Source: Holothuria scabra (Eukaryota; Echinodermata; Holothuroidea; Aspidochirotida; Holothuriidae). From it: DNA of 64,000 nucleotides. This document shows, in pieces, positions 11,127-23,600 of the stretch. The position numbers and the translations under genes are program-made. Position 1 is the first letter of the stretch. Each line of letters starts with the position of its first letter. The stretch lies in assembly GCA_037179385.1 (NCBI GenBank), contig CM074187.1, forward strand, positions 44,488,879-44,552,878. Direction: 5' to 3'. The notes below the pieces were generated by a model. The model was not told where the DNA came from. It saw nothing but the letters and a program-made list of their open reading frames with translations, and made no database searches.

Positions 11127-11328
11127 AGTTAGTTAGTTAGTTAGTTAGATGGAGTTTTACGGCCCAGTTTGCAACCTATTGGTTCAAGTCGAGCTGGTCA
11201 CTGCCTTTTTCCAGTTGTGGCTCACTGGCTTGTTTTCCCTACCCCATTTCTTATGCGGAACGTCGCGCACAACGGCAGTAGGTTCCGCGTGAGAGGCAGA
11301 TGCTCTTACTATTAGACCAAATACGCGT
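11127..11328 (-). mobile_element. tRNA-derived SINE with a deleted head
   Basis: Body as in the copy at 16722. The segment from the GGTTCCATTTTTAGAG region to the B box is missing, so GTAGGTTCC joins GCGTGAGAGGC directly. Confidence 0.8.
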
Positions 11329-12637
11329 TTAAGTTTCACTGGACTTGTAGTGTGTGCCCTCCCTAAAACAATATAATGGAATACAAAAAGGATCAAAGAA
11401 ACGTTATTAATAAGGAAAAAGTAAATAGACTGGCTTTGTAAGTTGAAATAATGTTTCAATGGTTTCTTAAATAAGAACGAAGTATTGTAAAACAGTATTT
11501 GAGGGGGGTGGAATTCCATAAGTTAGCTTTGATTTGCATGTCACAGCTCCCAAATGTCTTTTGTACTCGCATGTACGCCATGGAAAGTGTATGACAAAGG
11601 GGAAACGCAGATAACCCAATTTGGATTTGGATTAGTGTAGTTAGTAGTGTTTCATGATTGGCTCTTGAGGGTCACGCAGTGATGGATGGAGGGATTTTGG
11701 TCTGAGGGACTGAATGGTCTGCAGGGGTACGATTCAGCAGGACCTTACAGAAAGTTAACCTAAAGCGGGAACCCGCAGGCAATTTTGGTCCTTTTTTACA
11801 GTTGAGAGATCTTGAATAGTTCTCCCTAGTACTCCATTGTTTTGCTGAGCATCTATTACAACTGCAGTCGGTGCCACTTTTTAAGTTTTTTGTTATGACC
11901 AGGCCAATGGTCGTACTCCAGACAAACTTAGTGGTACAAATGACCAGAGAGCTAGAAGAGCTACCTGCCTTGATAAATCGATCTGAACGTAACGTTTGAG
12001 TGAAAATTGCCTCAGAGTTTACAAGGGTGACTTAATACGTAAATATTACTATAACAGAGTGCTGCAGAAATATAACAGATTTGCAGACAACTGTTTGTAT
12101 ATCAGTACTGAACTGAAGTTTTACTGAAGCTTAAAATTTGTTTTCGATTGATCATTGTATTAATGCTGCCGGGCGGTAAGTACAATAGAGCTTGTCCTTG
12201 AACTGTTGAACAGAACTGTGCACTACGGTATAATGGTAGGATCTACTTCGTACAGTGTGGCCATAACATTCTGCCACTCCACGATTTGCTGGAATCAATC
12301 ATAGGCTATTTCAATACTTGCATAAATAAACTTTGTCACCGCGTCTACTGGTCTAGGTTACTGCGCATTTAAGAGAGTTAAGACCGAATCATTTTTTGTC
12401 AAACGGGCGGAACATGTCGATGAAATTTGGATGTAAAAGTTGAACAAAACCTTAAGTCAGGTACAAAAGTTTGGAATGCCTGTATGCTGTTAATTACATG
12501 GCAGATTATAGTGTAAAAAGGTTACGTATAAAAGTAGCAATGCAGAAGGATACAAAATATCTCATAAACATTATTCTTCCGACTTAAGCGAAAATTTTGT
12601 GTAATTGAAACATACAGTTACATTAAGGAGGAAGAGG

Positions 12638-12694
12638 ATGACTTTTAAATCTGAAAACAAGAAGATGAGCAGAGTTTTAGCAAATCTCTCACAA
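12638..12694 (+). other. weak candidate first exon of WSCD-like copy 2
   Basis: An ATG in a purine-rich context (GAAGAGGATG) opens 19 codons (MTFKSENKKMSRVLANLSQ) ending exactly at a good donor, CAA|GTAAGT. It is polar and has no membrane segment, so a further anchor exon entering in phase 0 and leaving in phase 1 would still be needed before 16241. None was found. This could equally be chance. Confidence 0.15.
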
Positions 12695-13050
12695 GTAAGT
12701 ATTGACCTACTTTAAAATGTGGAATTGCTACAAAGCCTTATGACGGAGCGATCTTTTTGGCAGTGTGAACATAAAAAGACTCCAGTGAGGAGTAAAACAG
12801 AGTGGACGTAGCATCAAGTCCTGCTCAAGTATTACACGAAAGTGTCTTTTCATTAACTGTATGGACTTTACCTGTAAATCGTGTGCTCAGGTTGTAACGG
12901 TTAAATACTTGTTATTACAGAATTAGAGAATATTGTGCAACAAATATGGCTGTCTCCACGGAACAATCTCGCAACGTAAGAGGTAAAAGCTTTTTCGATC
13001 TAAATTTACTTTTATGTCAAGTTCAGCTGCATTTCCGTCTCTTTCCAACG

Positions 13051-13205
13051 GGATAATGTCTATAGTCCCCGTCTCATTAGTCCCCCGTCTCATTAGTCTC
13101 TGTCTCATTGCCCGTCTCATTGGTCCCCTAACCCTGAAACCTAACCCTTAACCCTAACCCTAACCCGGAGGGACTAATGAGACGGGGGACTATAGAGCGA
13201 ATCCC
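13051..13205. repeat. inverted repeat enclosing an interstitial telomere-type tract
   Basis: The arms CTATAGTCCCCGTCTCATTA (13060 on) and TAATGAGACGGGGGACTATAG (13176-13195 region) are inverted copies. They flank further GTCTCATT repeats and a CCCTAA tract at about 13124-13166 (several CCCTAACC units). Outside, GGGAT/ATCCC extends the arms with mismatches. Confidence 0.8.
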
Positions 13206-14814
13206 CTTTCCAACTGGACGTAGATCCGAAAGGGGGGGGGGGAGATATATTCTCTTGGTATTTGGCAACTTGAAGGGGAAGGCCTATGTACCAGTGACCT
13301 AGCCACGGGGAGAGTTTTGGGGCTAAGACTCCCATGACCCAACCTTGCAATGCAAAAAACACCTAAACTAGCGGGTTCTTTCTCTCTATCTTAAGTATCC
13401 TTAGACTTTCCCTGGTAGCATTTTCCAACCCCCCCCCCCCTCATGACACCAAAACCCTCCCCGTGACACAATCTGGGCTATGCGCATGCTATGTAACCAC
13501 TCCTGAAATGATACAGACAAAAATGGGGGGATAGAATTGCTAAACACAAATGGTGTTCCATCTTCATCTCTTACCTTGCCATGTGGTCGGTTCAGTGGTT
13601 ACCTGTTCATATTAGCACTATGCAGGGCACGGTCCATTTTCTTTGAACCTTGACAACAATTCCACTCATTCAGTCTCAAAATGTATTTTTTTATCAACAG
13701 CTTCTAAATTATTCACGTTAATCATTTCCCCGATTTGGTTGGTCGTTTGTCTTCTGAGCCAAATAACCAGGGGCTCCGGGGCCCAACCCCAATCGCAATG
13801 GGTTTCGTGCTCCGCGCTCACTGTGCACGTATCACGTGCACACTTTTGGGGTTGCAATATATCATCTCGGCCACCACCCTTAAAGGGGGGATGGCAGAGG
13901 CTCAAGCTTGTCATCACCACAACACCGCCAAAGAGTAACACGATTTGATAAAAAATCCTATTTCCTATGGACCTTTTTTAGGCGTAGTAAGATCATCCGT
14001 GAACATGCAAGATATATAAGTTTCAAGGTTAATCATTCTGCGGCAAACCTAGTAGAAGCAGGGAGTTACTCTATCCTTGTGTGTTAGTTAAGGTTTGACT
14101 TTATAATTTAAATCAAATACGTACCCTTGTTGTTTTGTGCAAAATTGTAATTATGTTACTATACAATTTACCTGTAATATTGGAAATTTGACAGGCAGAT
14201 ATTTATTACCTCAGACAGTTTAACACCCGATTCGCAGAAGGGGAAATGCATTCTTTCTAGCTAAGTACTGGCAAATATGATAAATTCCTAAAGGTACTAA
14301 GCTTGGCCGGTACACATCACGTTAAGAAATGTATTCTTTCTAGCTTAAGAACGATGAAATCTGACACCCGTATGCATATAGTGTAGTTTCATTTTGGTTT
14401 CATCCCCTCTTATTTGCATATCATTGTTTTCACGTTTATGATGGCAGTACTGTATCATTACATGCAGACATTTCTTTATCTGATTGTCAGGGCTGTTTGT
14501 ACTCTTATGCGTGTCAGGCATACTTTCAGGTTTGTTGTGGACAAACAACATCAACTTGAAGAGTAAGCAGAACTTCTTTTTATTTTTGTTGATACGACTA
14601 ACTTGAGATTTTGTAAAACGCAGGGTGCTCTAAAAACAAGAATTTTTATATAAATTGAAACTTGGAATATAAATATGGAAAAATGGTAAACAGGAGGGAA
14701 AAAGGGTAAAATGTAGGAAGTTAGTTGAATCGGGCAGAAAATGTGGCATTGATAAAACTTTAAACAATTCAATTACCATAAGTGATCACAAAATACACTG
14801 ATTTCTTCTTTCAA

Positions 14815-15050
14815 AAAACCACCAAACTTTGAAATTCACTCCACGAAGAGTGAACTCTACTCCAAAAGAGGGAAGTTCCCCTCTCGATGGCATGCCTATA
14901 GGGATTACTCTTAAAAAGGAGTGATAACTGCAAGCAACCGTTCAGTGGTGAATTTTCACTTTTCGTGGAGTGAATTTCACTATTCTTGGAGTGAATTAAA
15001 ACTCTATTGGAGTGGATCCACACTTTTCACTCTTTAGAAAGTGAAAATGG
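14815..15050. repeat. palindromic foldback repeat, degenerate member of the GAGTGAA family
   Basis: Many inverted short blocks of the type TTCACTCC...GGAGTGAA and a central GATTACTCTTAAAAAGGAGT turn, clearly related to the element at 53682-54045 but without clean ends. Confidence 0.65.
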
Positions 15051-15175
15051 TCACCCTTTTGTTTCTAGAGTAAACATATTTGTCTGACATAGAATACTAT
15101 TTAGCGAGGAAGATATACGAGCAGGTTAAGTTCTCACATTTTCAACAAAAAGTGAAGCGACCACGTATGACCTCA

Positions 15176-15378
15176 TACACTCTAAAAAGACTATGGTCAA
15201 TTTGACCATTTATTTGGTCAACAATGCACCAACCTAAACTATGATCAAATTGTTTACCACATCTATAGTCAAAAGTGAAAATGTGACCGTAAAATGGTCA
15301 CTTTTGACCATAGTTTAGGTCAACCATATGACCATTGTTTGGGTCGTTGCATGGTTGACCATAGTGTTTTAGAGTGTA
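15176..15378. mobile_element. MITE with TACACTCTAAAA termini
   Basis: 203-bp element that starts TACACTCTAAAAAGACTATG and ends as its inverted partner (CATAGTGTTTTAGAGTGTA). Internally it is built from TGGTCAA/TTGACCA inverted blocks. The terminal TA may be the target duplication. Confidence 0.8.
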
Positions 15379-15770
15379 ACCTCACATAAGTGGACAGCCT
15401 TTTGTTTTTGAACTCTACAACTAATTTCTTCTCAAAAATCGTACACTATCAAAATCTTATTGTATAAATAGGATTAGAATTTCACAAGCTTTTCATTCCC
15501 CACAGGGAAGTTCTATCCCTACCAATTTCAACCTCAAAACAGCAGTCTGAGAAAACAAAGGGGAACAAAACATCCCTTGTCCATGTGAGGATGTTATATA
15601 ACCTCTTCTTCCCTTAAGTTCACAATGGAACACAAATCTATAGTGACTTCATTTATTGATATCTCGAAAAATACATGTCCGATTTGAATTAAGTTTCACC
15701 ACACTATTAAGATTTGGTTCCTCTTGTACATATGGAAACATTTATTTATTTTATTTTGCGTAAACGCCTC

Positions 15771-16074
15771 CTTTAGAGGGCCAAACCTCTCACCCCAAAC
15801 TACAATTTTGGTACAGGGGTACCGAAATTCTCAATAGGCTCAGCTCTTTGATTGACAGCTTATTCAAACAATGCATAGTTCCAAAGCTGATATTACACAG
15901 CATAAATGCAATTGAGAGTGTTTTGATTATATAAATTGAGTTACATACTCACAATGGAGCAATAAACTGAGATTGTGTCTGGATGAGGATGAATTTCAGA
16001 CAATTGTGGGAGGGGCTTCAGTAAGAAGGTTAGGAGAATTGGTACTGTCTGGGGTGAGAAAACTGGGCCTTTAA
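15771..16074. mobile_element. about 300-bp TIR repeat (CTTTA-GGGCC family), uninterrupted copy
   Basis: Left end CTTTAGAGGGCCAAACCTCT and right end, read inverted, CTTAAAGGCCCAGTTTTCTC, both followed by CACCCCA. A second copy at about 40090-42375 is interrupted by an hAT-like insertion at the GATTATA position near 40240. Confidence 0.7.
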
Positions 16075-16240
16075 GTGAAATTGCGAGGTAAATATTACAC
16101 GTCTTGCCATAAGTATCCCTTCTGGGATACATATTTAGAAACGTCAGATAACATTGATAACGGTTTACTAGAATAAAAACTGCTAACCCCCAATATCATG
16201 GTGTGTAACTTTCCTTTTTTCTGACAAGTTTCTTTTCTAG

Positions 16241-16378
16241 AAGCTGATTTTAAGGACGACACTCGTCGTAAAGAGTACTTCTTGGTACGGGATAATGAAC
16301 GTCAAAATACTTCAGTTAGTCCGAATCCAGCGAATTTAGAGCCTCACGGGGATCTTCAATTGCAGAATGTCGTATCAT
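16241..16378 (+). CDS. WSCD1/2-like: WSCD-like sulfotransferase copy 2, stem-region exon
   Basis: Candidate internal exon of 138 bases with acceptor TTTTCTAG at 16233-16240 and donor GTAAGT at 16379, phase 1 in and out. It encodes a hydrophilic, charged stretch of about 46 residues (beginning ADFKDD, ending LQNVV) with no recognised domain, as expected for a luminal stem between membrane anchor and WSC domain. The strong splice sites and the exact phase match to the next exon support it; there is no family homology to lean on. The exon carrying the signal anchor should lie upstream and was not found. A short ATG-to-donor segment at 12638-12694 is a weak candidate start. Confidence 0.6.
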
Positions 16379-16721
16379 GTAAGTATACATGTGTGATGTC
16401 TTTAAATTTCTTTTCTAAATCTTAAAGAGACTACTGACAGATAAAACAGTGATTATTCAGGGAGCTGAATCATTAGTGGGAACAAACTCTGATTATTCCT
16501 GTATATCCGAGGAGAATTGAACCAACTTCTTTCATTCTTAATCTAGATATATTTTTGGCACTCTAAACCTAATCTTGCCATAATTTTGACAAGAGGCTTG
16601 TTCATGTTTAAGCCTGTTCAGTATACTTAACAGTATTTTTTAATACCTGGAACAATCTTTTACCGCGTTTAACAAATCTGCTCTGGCTGACAGTGGCGAA
16701 GCCTGAATTATTGATTGGGTA

Positions 16722-16992
16722 GTCAAGGTTAGTTAGATGGAGTCTTACGGCCCAATTCCAAACCTATTGGTGCAAGTCGAGCCGGCCTCGTCCTTTTTTT
16801 TTTTTTTTTTTTTTTTTTTGCAGTTGTGGCTCACTGGCTTGTTTTCCCTGTTCCATTGCTTATGAGGAGCATCACGCACAACGTACGGCACTAGCTTCCA
16901 TTTTCGGAGTCTTTGGTATGACTCGACCTGAGAATTGAACCCAGGCCTTCCGCGTGAGAGGCAAATGCTCCACCGTTAGACCGAACACGCAG
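16722..16992 (-). mobile_element. full-length tRNA-derived SINE
   Basis: Read on the minus strand it begins with a tRNA-like head, GTTCGGTCTAACGGTGGAGC (A-box-like), then CTCTCACGCGGAAGGCC and GGTTCAATTCTC (B box), resembling tRNA-Glu. The body contains AAAACAAGCCAGTGAGCCAC, and the tail is CCATCTAACTAAC. A poly-T run (plus strand 16793-16819) interrupts the body. Confidence 0.85.
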
Positions 16993-17293
16993 TCTGATTG
17001 GGTGGTCCTATGCAGAAAAATGCATTTGGGTCTTATTTTAAAAGCATTGCATATTGTCCTTTCTTTACCAAAAAGTTCTTCTGTTCCATCCAGTTTGATA
17101 TCCATCCTCAAAAGGATTATATTATAAAAATTAAGATGTCATAAAAAGGAGGCAGGTTTTGTCTCATTGTCTCTTTTCTAGTGAAACTAAGTACAGATTT
17201 TCAAACTTTTTCTGATATCTTTATTCCTGGTATCTCATTGTGCCATTCTCCCTTCGACTGAAGAGTGTTGGATCCTTTTAAAATTTATTTCAG

Positions 17294-17460
17294 CTTCCGG
17301 GCAGTCGTTTCAGACCTGGACGAACTTGTCAGCTCCAGGGACGTACCGAGGTTGCATACTCTTCTCTGGCTCTAACAGCAAAAAATTTAACATAGTGAAG
17401 GGAGAAGATGATGACCAAGCAATGACGATTGTGAGATGTCTCAACCAATGTGATGAAAAG
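17294..17460 (+). CDS. WSCD1/2-like: WSCD-like sulfotransferase copy 2, first half of the WSC domain (exon with GC donor)
   Basis: Exon of 167 bases, acceptor AG at 17292-17293, entry phase 1, exit phase 0. It encodes the N-terminal half of a WSC domain: TYRGCILFSG, a polar stretch, then MTIVRCLNQCDEK, giving the expected GC...C...C spacing. WSC domains are extracellular or luminal, cysteine-rich, putative carbohydrate-binding modules. The donor is GCAAGT after GAAAAG, so the intron appears to be of the minor GC-AG class. No GT at the exon edge would keep the frame with the second half at 21492. An ATTC/CAGT microsatellite starts a few bases into the intron. Confidence 0.82.
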
Positions 17461-17466
17461 GCAAGT

Positions 17467-17613
17467 CATTCATTCATTCATTAATTAATTAATTAATTAA
17501 TTCATTCATTCATTCATTCATTCATTCATTCATTCATTCATTCATGCATTCATTCAGTCAGTCATTCAGTCATTCAGTCAGGCGGTCAGTCAGTCAGCCA
17601 GCCAGCCAGTCAG
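17467..17613. repeat. ATTC/AATT/CAGT microsatellite
   Basis: Compound tetranucleotide array (CATT)n-(AATT)n-(CATT)n-(CAGT)n that starts seven bases after the GC donor of the first WSC exon. Confidence 0.95.
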
Positions 17614-19472
17614 TCTCATGGCATTTAACCGCACACCAACACGAATGTGCTATATTGCGTCAGCAGGAAATGAAACAGGCATAATTGTGGGGTAAAATTA
17701 CATAAAATAGTGAAAACAGGAACACTGTGGCAAATGCGGGAGTCATGTAAAAACTTTCTGTAAAACTTACTTTCATTGAGAAGCCGAGAAAGGGGGAAGA
17801 ATGTGTCTGTTCCATCAAAAGTATTAGTTCGGGCTTGGGTAGTATTTCTGGCGAATGTTGGAGTATTCGTAACAGTCGAAGAGAATGTGATTGATGGTGA
17901 CGGCATAGTCATAGGGTATGACAACACGGTCTCTCATTCCCGTGAAGTAAATGCACGAATAAGGTAACAGTGACCGCTGGGAGTCCTAGCCAGTAGTAAA
18001 TCATCCCTCCGTTTACTGGAAGACTCCATATCGTCTAGTTGACATCGTTGGTTTGACTCGGTGCAATTTCTTTTCCTGTAGGGAAGGAATCCAATAGTTC
18101 TTTCCATTTAGATTTTACAAAGCCATCGATGTTTGGAAGGTAATCGGTGTGAGGCAATTAGAGATTGGTGACGTCCATCTGCATGACTTCTTTGGCACGT
18201 ACATTGACCCTAACATTGTCTTTTATGCTCACGTGACTAGGGATCCACGGTAGCATACTTAAAAGATAAGAAGAGTCACGAGCGGTGACTTCGAGAATGT
18301 TTTCTTTCCGCTGAACTATGAAAAAAGACATATTCCATAGTGGCGACAGTTCCAGTTTCCAACTTGGCAAGTGCGTGGCTAAAATGTGAAGGTTGACATC
18401 ACGGCAAATACAATCAAAAGCCAAAGTTTTAGGCTTTTAATATGGTTTTAGACTACTTCATATTTTTTGACCTTTCACGAGACATCAAATTATCAAGTTA
18501 GTATACTTAGATCTAGTTTTACCGCCCTTTGATCAAGTGATCAAATACAACTGCAATATTTGCGTTAGATCTGAGAAAAGAAAGTAACGATAGCTCATTA
18601 GTGGCCGCACCAGTTTTTCAAAAGTGAGGGAGAGCGAAAACTGAGGGCACAATAAAATGTTTGTAGCAATAATTAGTGTCTCCCAAAGCAGACTTTGGGC
18701 CATATTCCTTTATCAGTCTTAATCAGTCATATCCCCGCCATATGTGGCTATGGTGGTTGGTGAAGCCTTAAGGAGGACTGCATGAATAAACCGAGTCTGC
18801 TCCGCTGGGTACCGAAGCACAAACATGGGGCCACTTTAGAGCTCTGGTGGGGTTCAATGGGGCAGGCCCCCATACGTTCTGCATGTTTCAGTACATCTAT
18901 GGGTGAATAATAAAGTCTAAGCATATGTATATTTTTCTTCAAGCAGATTGATTCATGAACCGCCAAGGACCCCTGTTTCATTGGGAAAATCTTAATGGGC
19001 TCTTGGTCCGGGGCAGTGGTCCTGCCGAGAAGCTGTGAGGTTACAGCATACGGCATCTCTGCGTGAAGAATGGACTGAGCACAGTGTAGAACTTGACCGG
19101 GAGTCCAAGAAGCACAGTCCTGGAAAGCCTTGAGGTTTTAGCAGGTCTAGGCGTATTTATTTCGGAGTCAAGAGGGAAAAGAGTCAGAAAAAGTCTGAGG
19201 AAAAGTAGACCAAATTTGGTCTTCACTATACTTCGTTCATGTACATCTGAGTGAAGGGGGTCTGACTGTGGTGATAAAAACCCCCAGCTGGTGCCGCCAC
19301 TGACACTGACACTGGCACTGAAAAGGAATCAACTTTTTCCTAGCACACTGTTGTTCGGGAACCAGCCTCCAGGTCGTCTGATACGCCAAAAGGAGTATAT
19401 GCCCTAAAGTTGAACGCTGAGACACAACGCGTCCCTTTTAATATTAGGCCTAACATACGTTAGCACTAGTCA

Positions 19473-20300
19473 GTGACGGATCCAGGAATTTGCAGGGGGG
19501 GGGGGGGTCTGCATGTGGATGGGATATCAAATGAACACTGAGCGAAGCGCCTTAATAGATATGTCTGTTGTTTAGTCTCTGATGCCTATTAGAGTTCAGG
19601 GAATGGGAAATGTGATGGTAAGCAAACATCCAAATTTGACCATATTTTTAGGTGTGATTACCACTGCATTAGGGTCGTAATCTGCGGAGTGCGCTGAAAT
19701 TCTTGCCCTTTCCAAATATTCAGTGAAAATATGGAGCTTGCATTGCAGTAAAGTTTGGATGCTGGGTTTCCTGCAAGGAAATTTGAACATTTTGGGGTTA
19801 CTGAACTATTTGCATTTTCTATTTTTGAGGTTTTTTGAGGTTGGACGGCGACCAAAGATCGTTGTTGCTACATTAAGTTATCCAAAGCCTACGCAATGAG
19901 GCTCTCCGACGATTTTTTGAGCTCATATTGGAGAGAGTATGAAATTTTATAGAAGAAATTTTATGAAAAATAGCACTGTATAAAGTTAACGGTGTCACTT
20001 GGTGATCTGGTGTCACAAATGTAACAAATTTCCAATTTTGTCACCCCCGGGGCTCGGAAAAGTTTACCAAAGTGAAGATATGAGCGAGCACTTCTGCTAA
20101 GTAATCGCAATTTGCGGCGCGCGAAGCGTGGGGGAAATTTTGATTCTTGAATCAAATAATGACGAATATGGAGCTTTAGTTAGAGAAAAATGATTGGGAA
20201 TTTCGTATTTTCATGAGTTTTAAAACCACACAGTAGATTGGTCTCACAATTTTCAAATTCCGAATTCTTCATTTTTAGAGCCCCCCCCCCTGCCCCGCCT
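19473..20300 (+). repeat. dispersed hAT-like nonautonomous repeat, family 1
   Basis: Begins CAGTGACGGATCCAGGAATT followed by a G tract, has AAAGATCGTTGTTGCTAC (19852) and GCGCGCGAAGCGTGGGGG, and ends in a C-rich tract. It aligns with 6789-7746. Confidence 0.6.
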
Positions 20301-21491
20301 GGGTGTCTAAGAAAACGGGGCCGAGATGCAACATGGTGATAAATATTCAATATTTTGAGCCTCTATGAAACTCCCAAGCTTTCAAAGTATGGTCTTGAAA
20401 GTGTGGCTAATCATTTCTTCAACGGACTATACAGTCAATGTGAATTTAATGCCGGGTGTACTCCCTTACCTTCACACGGTTTTAGGCTATGTCATGTGTA
20501 AACTGTACGCAGTGTCGTGTAGTGTGGTGCACCCTCCATGACCTTTAACAGAAACGCCATCTTCTTCCTTTTGTCGTCCTAGATTCCCAGGGCCGTTCCT
20601 GTTTCCCGTCACGTGTTAGTGGCGAACGTGACAAACTACCTCGTCCTAGTTCCACGTGTGTGCTGTATCCCATATTTTCAAGGTTTGACCAGTCACCCTC
20701 TACAGCCTCCTCATTCGTCATTTAGATCAGCACATTCCTTAATATCTATTTAATTTGGTGCGTCAAAACTTTTAACCAACCAATCATTCAGACATGAAGA
20801 CACATGAAAGCTCCGAGCCTGCAAGTTTTGGTCACACTCACACACTGGTGCAGCAGACCCCAAACGACGAGCACCTGGGTCAATCTGTATATAGTTAAAT
20901 TTTAATAACTCTTTTTTTTGCCGGCTGTTAATCGAACGGAATAAAACCTCCAATCATCTTGAATCAGAACTAAATCTTCTTCTCATCTGTCTATGCATAT
21001 CTCAACTCATATCGCCTACACACGCTGAACATCCCCCGTATAAACGATTGGCCCATTATCCGATCATGGAAGTACTACCGGATCCGACAGTAGTCGTAGC
21101 CCTACGTATTGACATAGACACACATGTCACAAAAATCGGAAATTGACTGATTCAACGGTTCTAAAAACTATCAACTGTACCTTATATAAAAGAATCTGTT
21201 CATTTGTTTAACCTAATACTTCCAAAACCATTCTTGAAACTGTTGGGATATTTTTTCAAACTCCACACTTAGCATAATTTCGAGACACAGAAGTAGAAAC
21301 ATTGAAACACGGTTGAAACTAGTTCTGGTTATGATACACCAGTTTATTGCCTAAAGAAATGAGACATTCTGGTTAAAATAACCAGGATATTGGGGGTGGC
21401 ATGCCGACCCGGAATGTAGAGGAAATACACCAGGAATTTTTTACAGTCTATTTTGGATATATTTAAAAACGAATATCTCCTTTTACTCCAG

Positions 21492-21675
21492 GCACTCACG
21501 TACGCAGGTTTGCTTGGCGGTAACCGGTGCTACTGCATCAACTTCACCGGACAAATGGAGGATAGTCTCCACTTTGTACCTACGTCACAGTGTAGTGTTC
21601 CGTGCTCCGGAGAACCAGCTTACAATTGTGGAGGTGCGAATGCTTTTATTTCTCTCTACAGAACCAAAGTTCCAG
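21492..21675 (+). CDS. WSCD1/2-like: WSCD-like sulfotransferase copy 2, second half of the WSC domain
   Basis: Exon of 184 bases, acceptor AG at 21490-21491, entry phase 0, exit phase 1, donor GTTAGT at 21676. It encodes LTYAGLLGGNRCYCINF, then a SQCSVPCSGEPAYNCGGANA segment and FISLYR. This is the typical WSC C-terminal half: CYC, CxxxCxG, and C-GG-x(2-4)-ISLY. It completes the domain begun at 17294. Its final single base plus the first two of exon 24283 form an Asp codon, so WSC and sulfotransferase parts join in frame. Only one WSC domain was found, whereas vertebrate WSCD1 and WSCD2 have two. Confidence 0.85.
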
Positions 21676-23356
21676 GTTAGTATAGACAAATCCGAATAGT
21701 CACATAATGGTCTGATTTTGTCAGGCATATTGGGGTCCCTTTAATCGTTCACATTTTTTGTAGACTTGGCCAAGTCTCCCGTGAGTGTTCCGGGGAGAAG
21801 CTGACAACATCCTCTACAAAGCCCCCTACTTCAGCACTGATAGTACAGCATATCGTATTTCCTTTTGTCTCATACGCCCTTTATCGGTCTTTTAATGGCA
21901 TTGCTTTTCAACGAGAAGAGATACAATTAAAGGATTGATAGGGGGCGTATTACAAAAAGGCAAAGACGGTATGGTGTACTGTGCAGAGGTAGTGGTTGTC
22001 AGCTCCCTTTGCTTCACTGCATCATCGATGATTGTACACTAACATGCTCCTTGATTGCCTCAATTTCACTGAATATGAGTGTTAAGAACTGTATAAAAAC
22101 AATTAAATTTAGACGATTTAAGGCTAAAGGACCCCAATAATGACTGCCTTCATTAGCTGCTCGGATTCGTCCATAGTTTTACAGAGAAATCCACATAAAA
22201 GTCGAAAAGCAATACTTTTGTACGCCGGAGAGAGGTGTAAATTCCGAAGTTTCCTCTAAGAATGCAGGAATTCGGTGGAAAAGACAAGTATTTTTCGTCA
22301 TTACTAGTGTCGTAACCAGACTTTATCTTTAGGCGGGTTGGTTGGGTGGAACAAATTCTTGAAGTGATGGGTAAGCAGTTACGACACCTTTGATTGGGAG
22401 TAGCGCACAGGAATTTTGGCTGACGTACCTCTTAGATTGCCAGAAGTGGCTCTTCCCTATACGATGGTGTGTGGGTGTGTGTATGTGTGTGTGTGTGTTT
22501 GTATGTGTGTCTTTGTGACACTTCTGTTTGTAAACACCATATCTCAAGAAAGAAAGGACCGACAATTTACGTATTTAGTGTATAGTTTTATTATGTTGAG
22601 AGGAAGAAGGACGTTGTGTTGGTGAAGGTCAAAACTCATTTGAAATCACCAAGGGTCAACCAGAAAACCTTACCAGTATGATACCTCGAGGGAGGAATGA
22701 CAGACACTTCACTTTTCATATTTGGTGTATAGATTTTCTGAGCAGAGAAGAACTATTTCGTTTTTATAGTGGAGGTAAAATGTCGTTTGAGGTCACTAGA
22801 GGTTTAACTGAGGAAACCTTGAACTTGCTTCGTTAAACACAACATTTCAAGACAGCAACGGCTGGCACTTTTCCTGTTTGATATATAGATTTGTAATGTT
22901 GAGAGAACAAACCCTATAGTTTTCAGTGCATGACAAAGGTCATTTGAAAGTAAGAAAACGAGTAATTGGCTTCAACTTTCAATTATTCGCCCCAGAGACT
23001 TGGCAGTTTGCTCTAAACATTTTTGCTCATTTTTCCCCTGAGAGACTTTTGTTCCCACTCCTTTCGGGAAAAATTTGCCCCTGCAGTACCGTGCTTAGCC
23101 ACAGGTCTGAAAGGCTTGTTCACGCAATATGTCAAGATAGCAATAATGTACACTTTCTACATTTCGTGTGTACATTTTGCTGTCTTGAGTTAGAAAGAGG
23201 GTTTTGCAACTGGGTTTGGAGGACATGATCTGCATTTTTTCTTTCTTACTAGGCCTTAATGGAAATCCACCAGAATATTCCTTTAACTAGGGTAAACAAT
23301 ATCTGTGTGATTGACTTTGAGCTTCACGATGCATTAAGATGTGAGAGGCACTGACG

Positions 23357-23600
23357 TAGAGTTAGTTTGATGGAGTTTTACCGCCCAGTTTCCACCGAAT
23401 TGGTTCAAGTCGAGCCGGCCACGGCCGTTTTACAAGTAGTGGCTCACTGGCTTGTTTTCCCTACTGCATTGCTTATGAGCACCAATTACATCGGCAGTAG
23501 ATTCCGTTTTTAAAGTCTTCGATATAACCCGGGCAGGACTTGAATTCCCAACCTCCTGACTGCAAGTCGGATGCTCCAAACACTTGACCATGCAGCACTG
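23357..23600 (-). mobile_element. tRNA-derived SINE in copy 2 intron
   Basis: Same position and orientation as 1177-1425. The minus-strand head reads GCATGGTCAAGTGTTTGGAG with B-box-like GAATTCAAGTCC. Confidence 0.8.

Noticed and set aside
13695..13770. Hydrophobic frame (KLFTLIISPIWLVVCLLSQ) as an anchor exon of WSCD-like copy 2
   Set aside because: No in-frame ATG and no credible donor in the needed phase 1.
14439..14562. ATG frame MMAVLYHYMQTFLYLIV with a GTAAGC donor as an anchor exon
   Set aside because: The donor phase (2) does not fit the stem exon (needs 1), and the hydrophobic run is short and broken by Arg.
16924..16992. A functional tRNA-Glu gene
   Set aside because: It is the head of a SINE with mismatched arms and is followed by the SINE body; similar heads occur in other copies.
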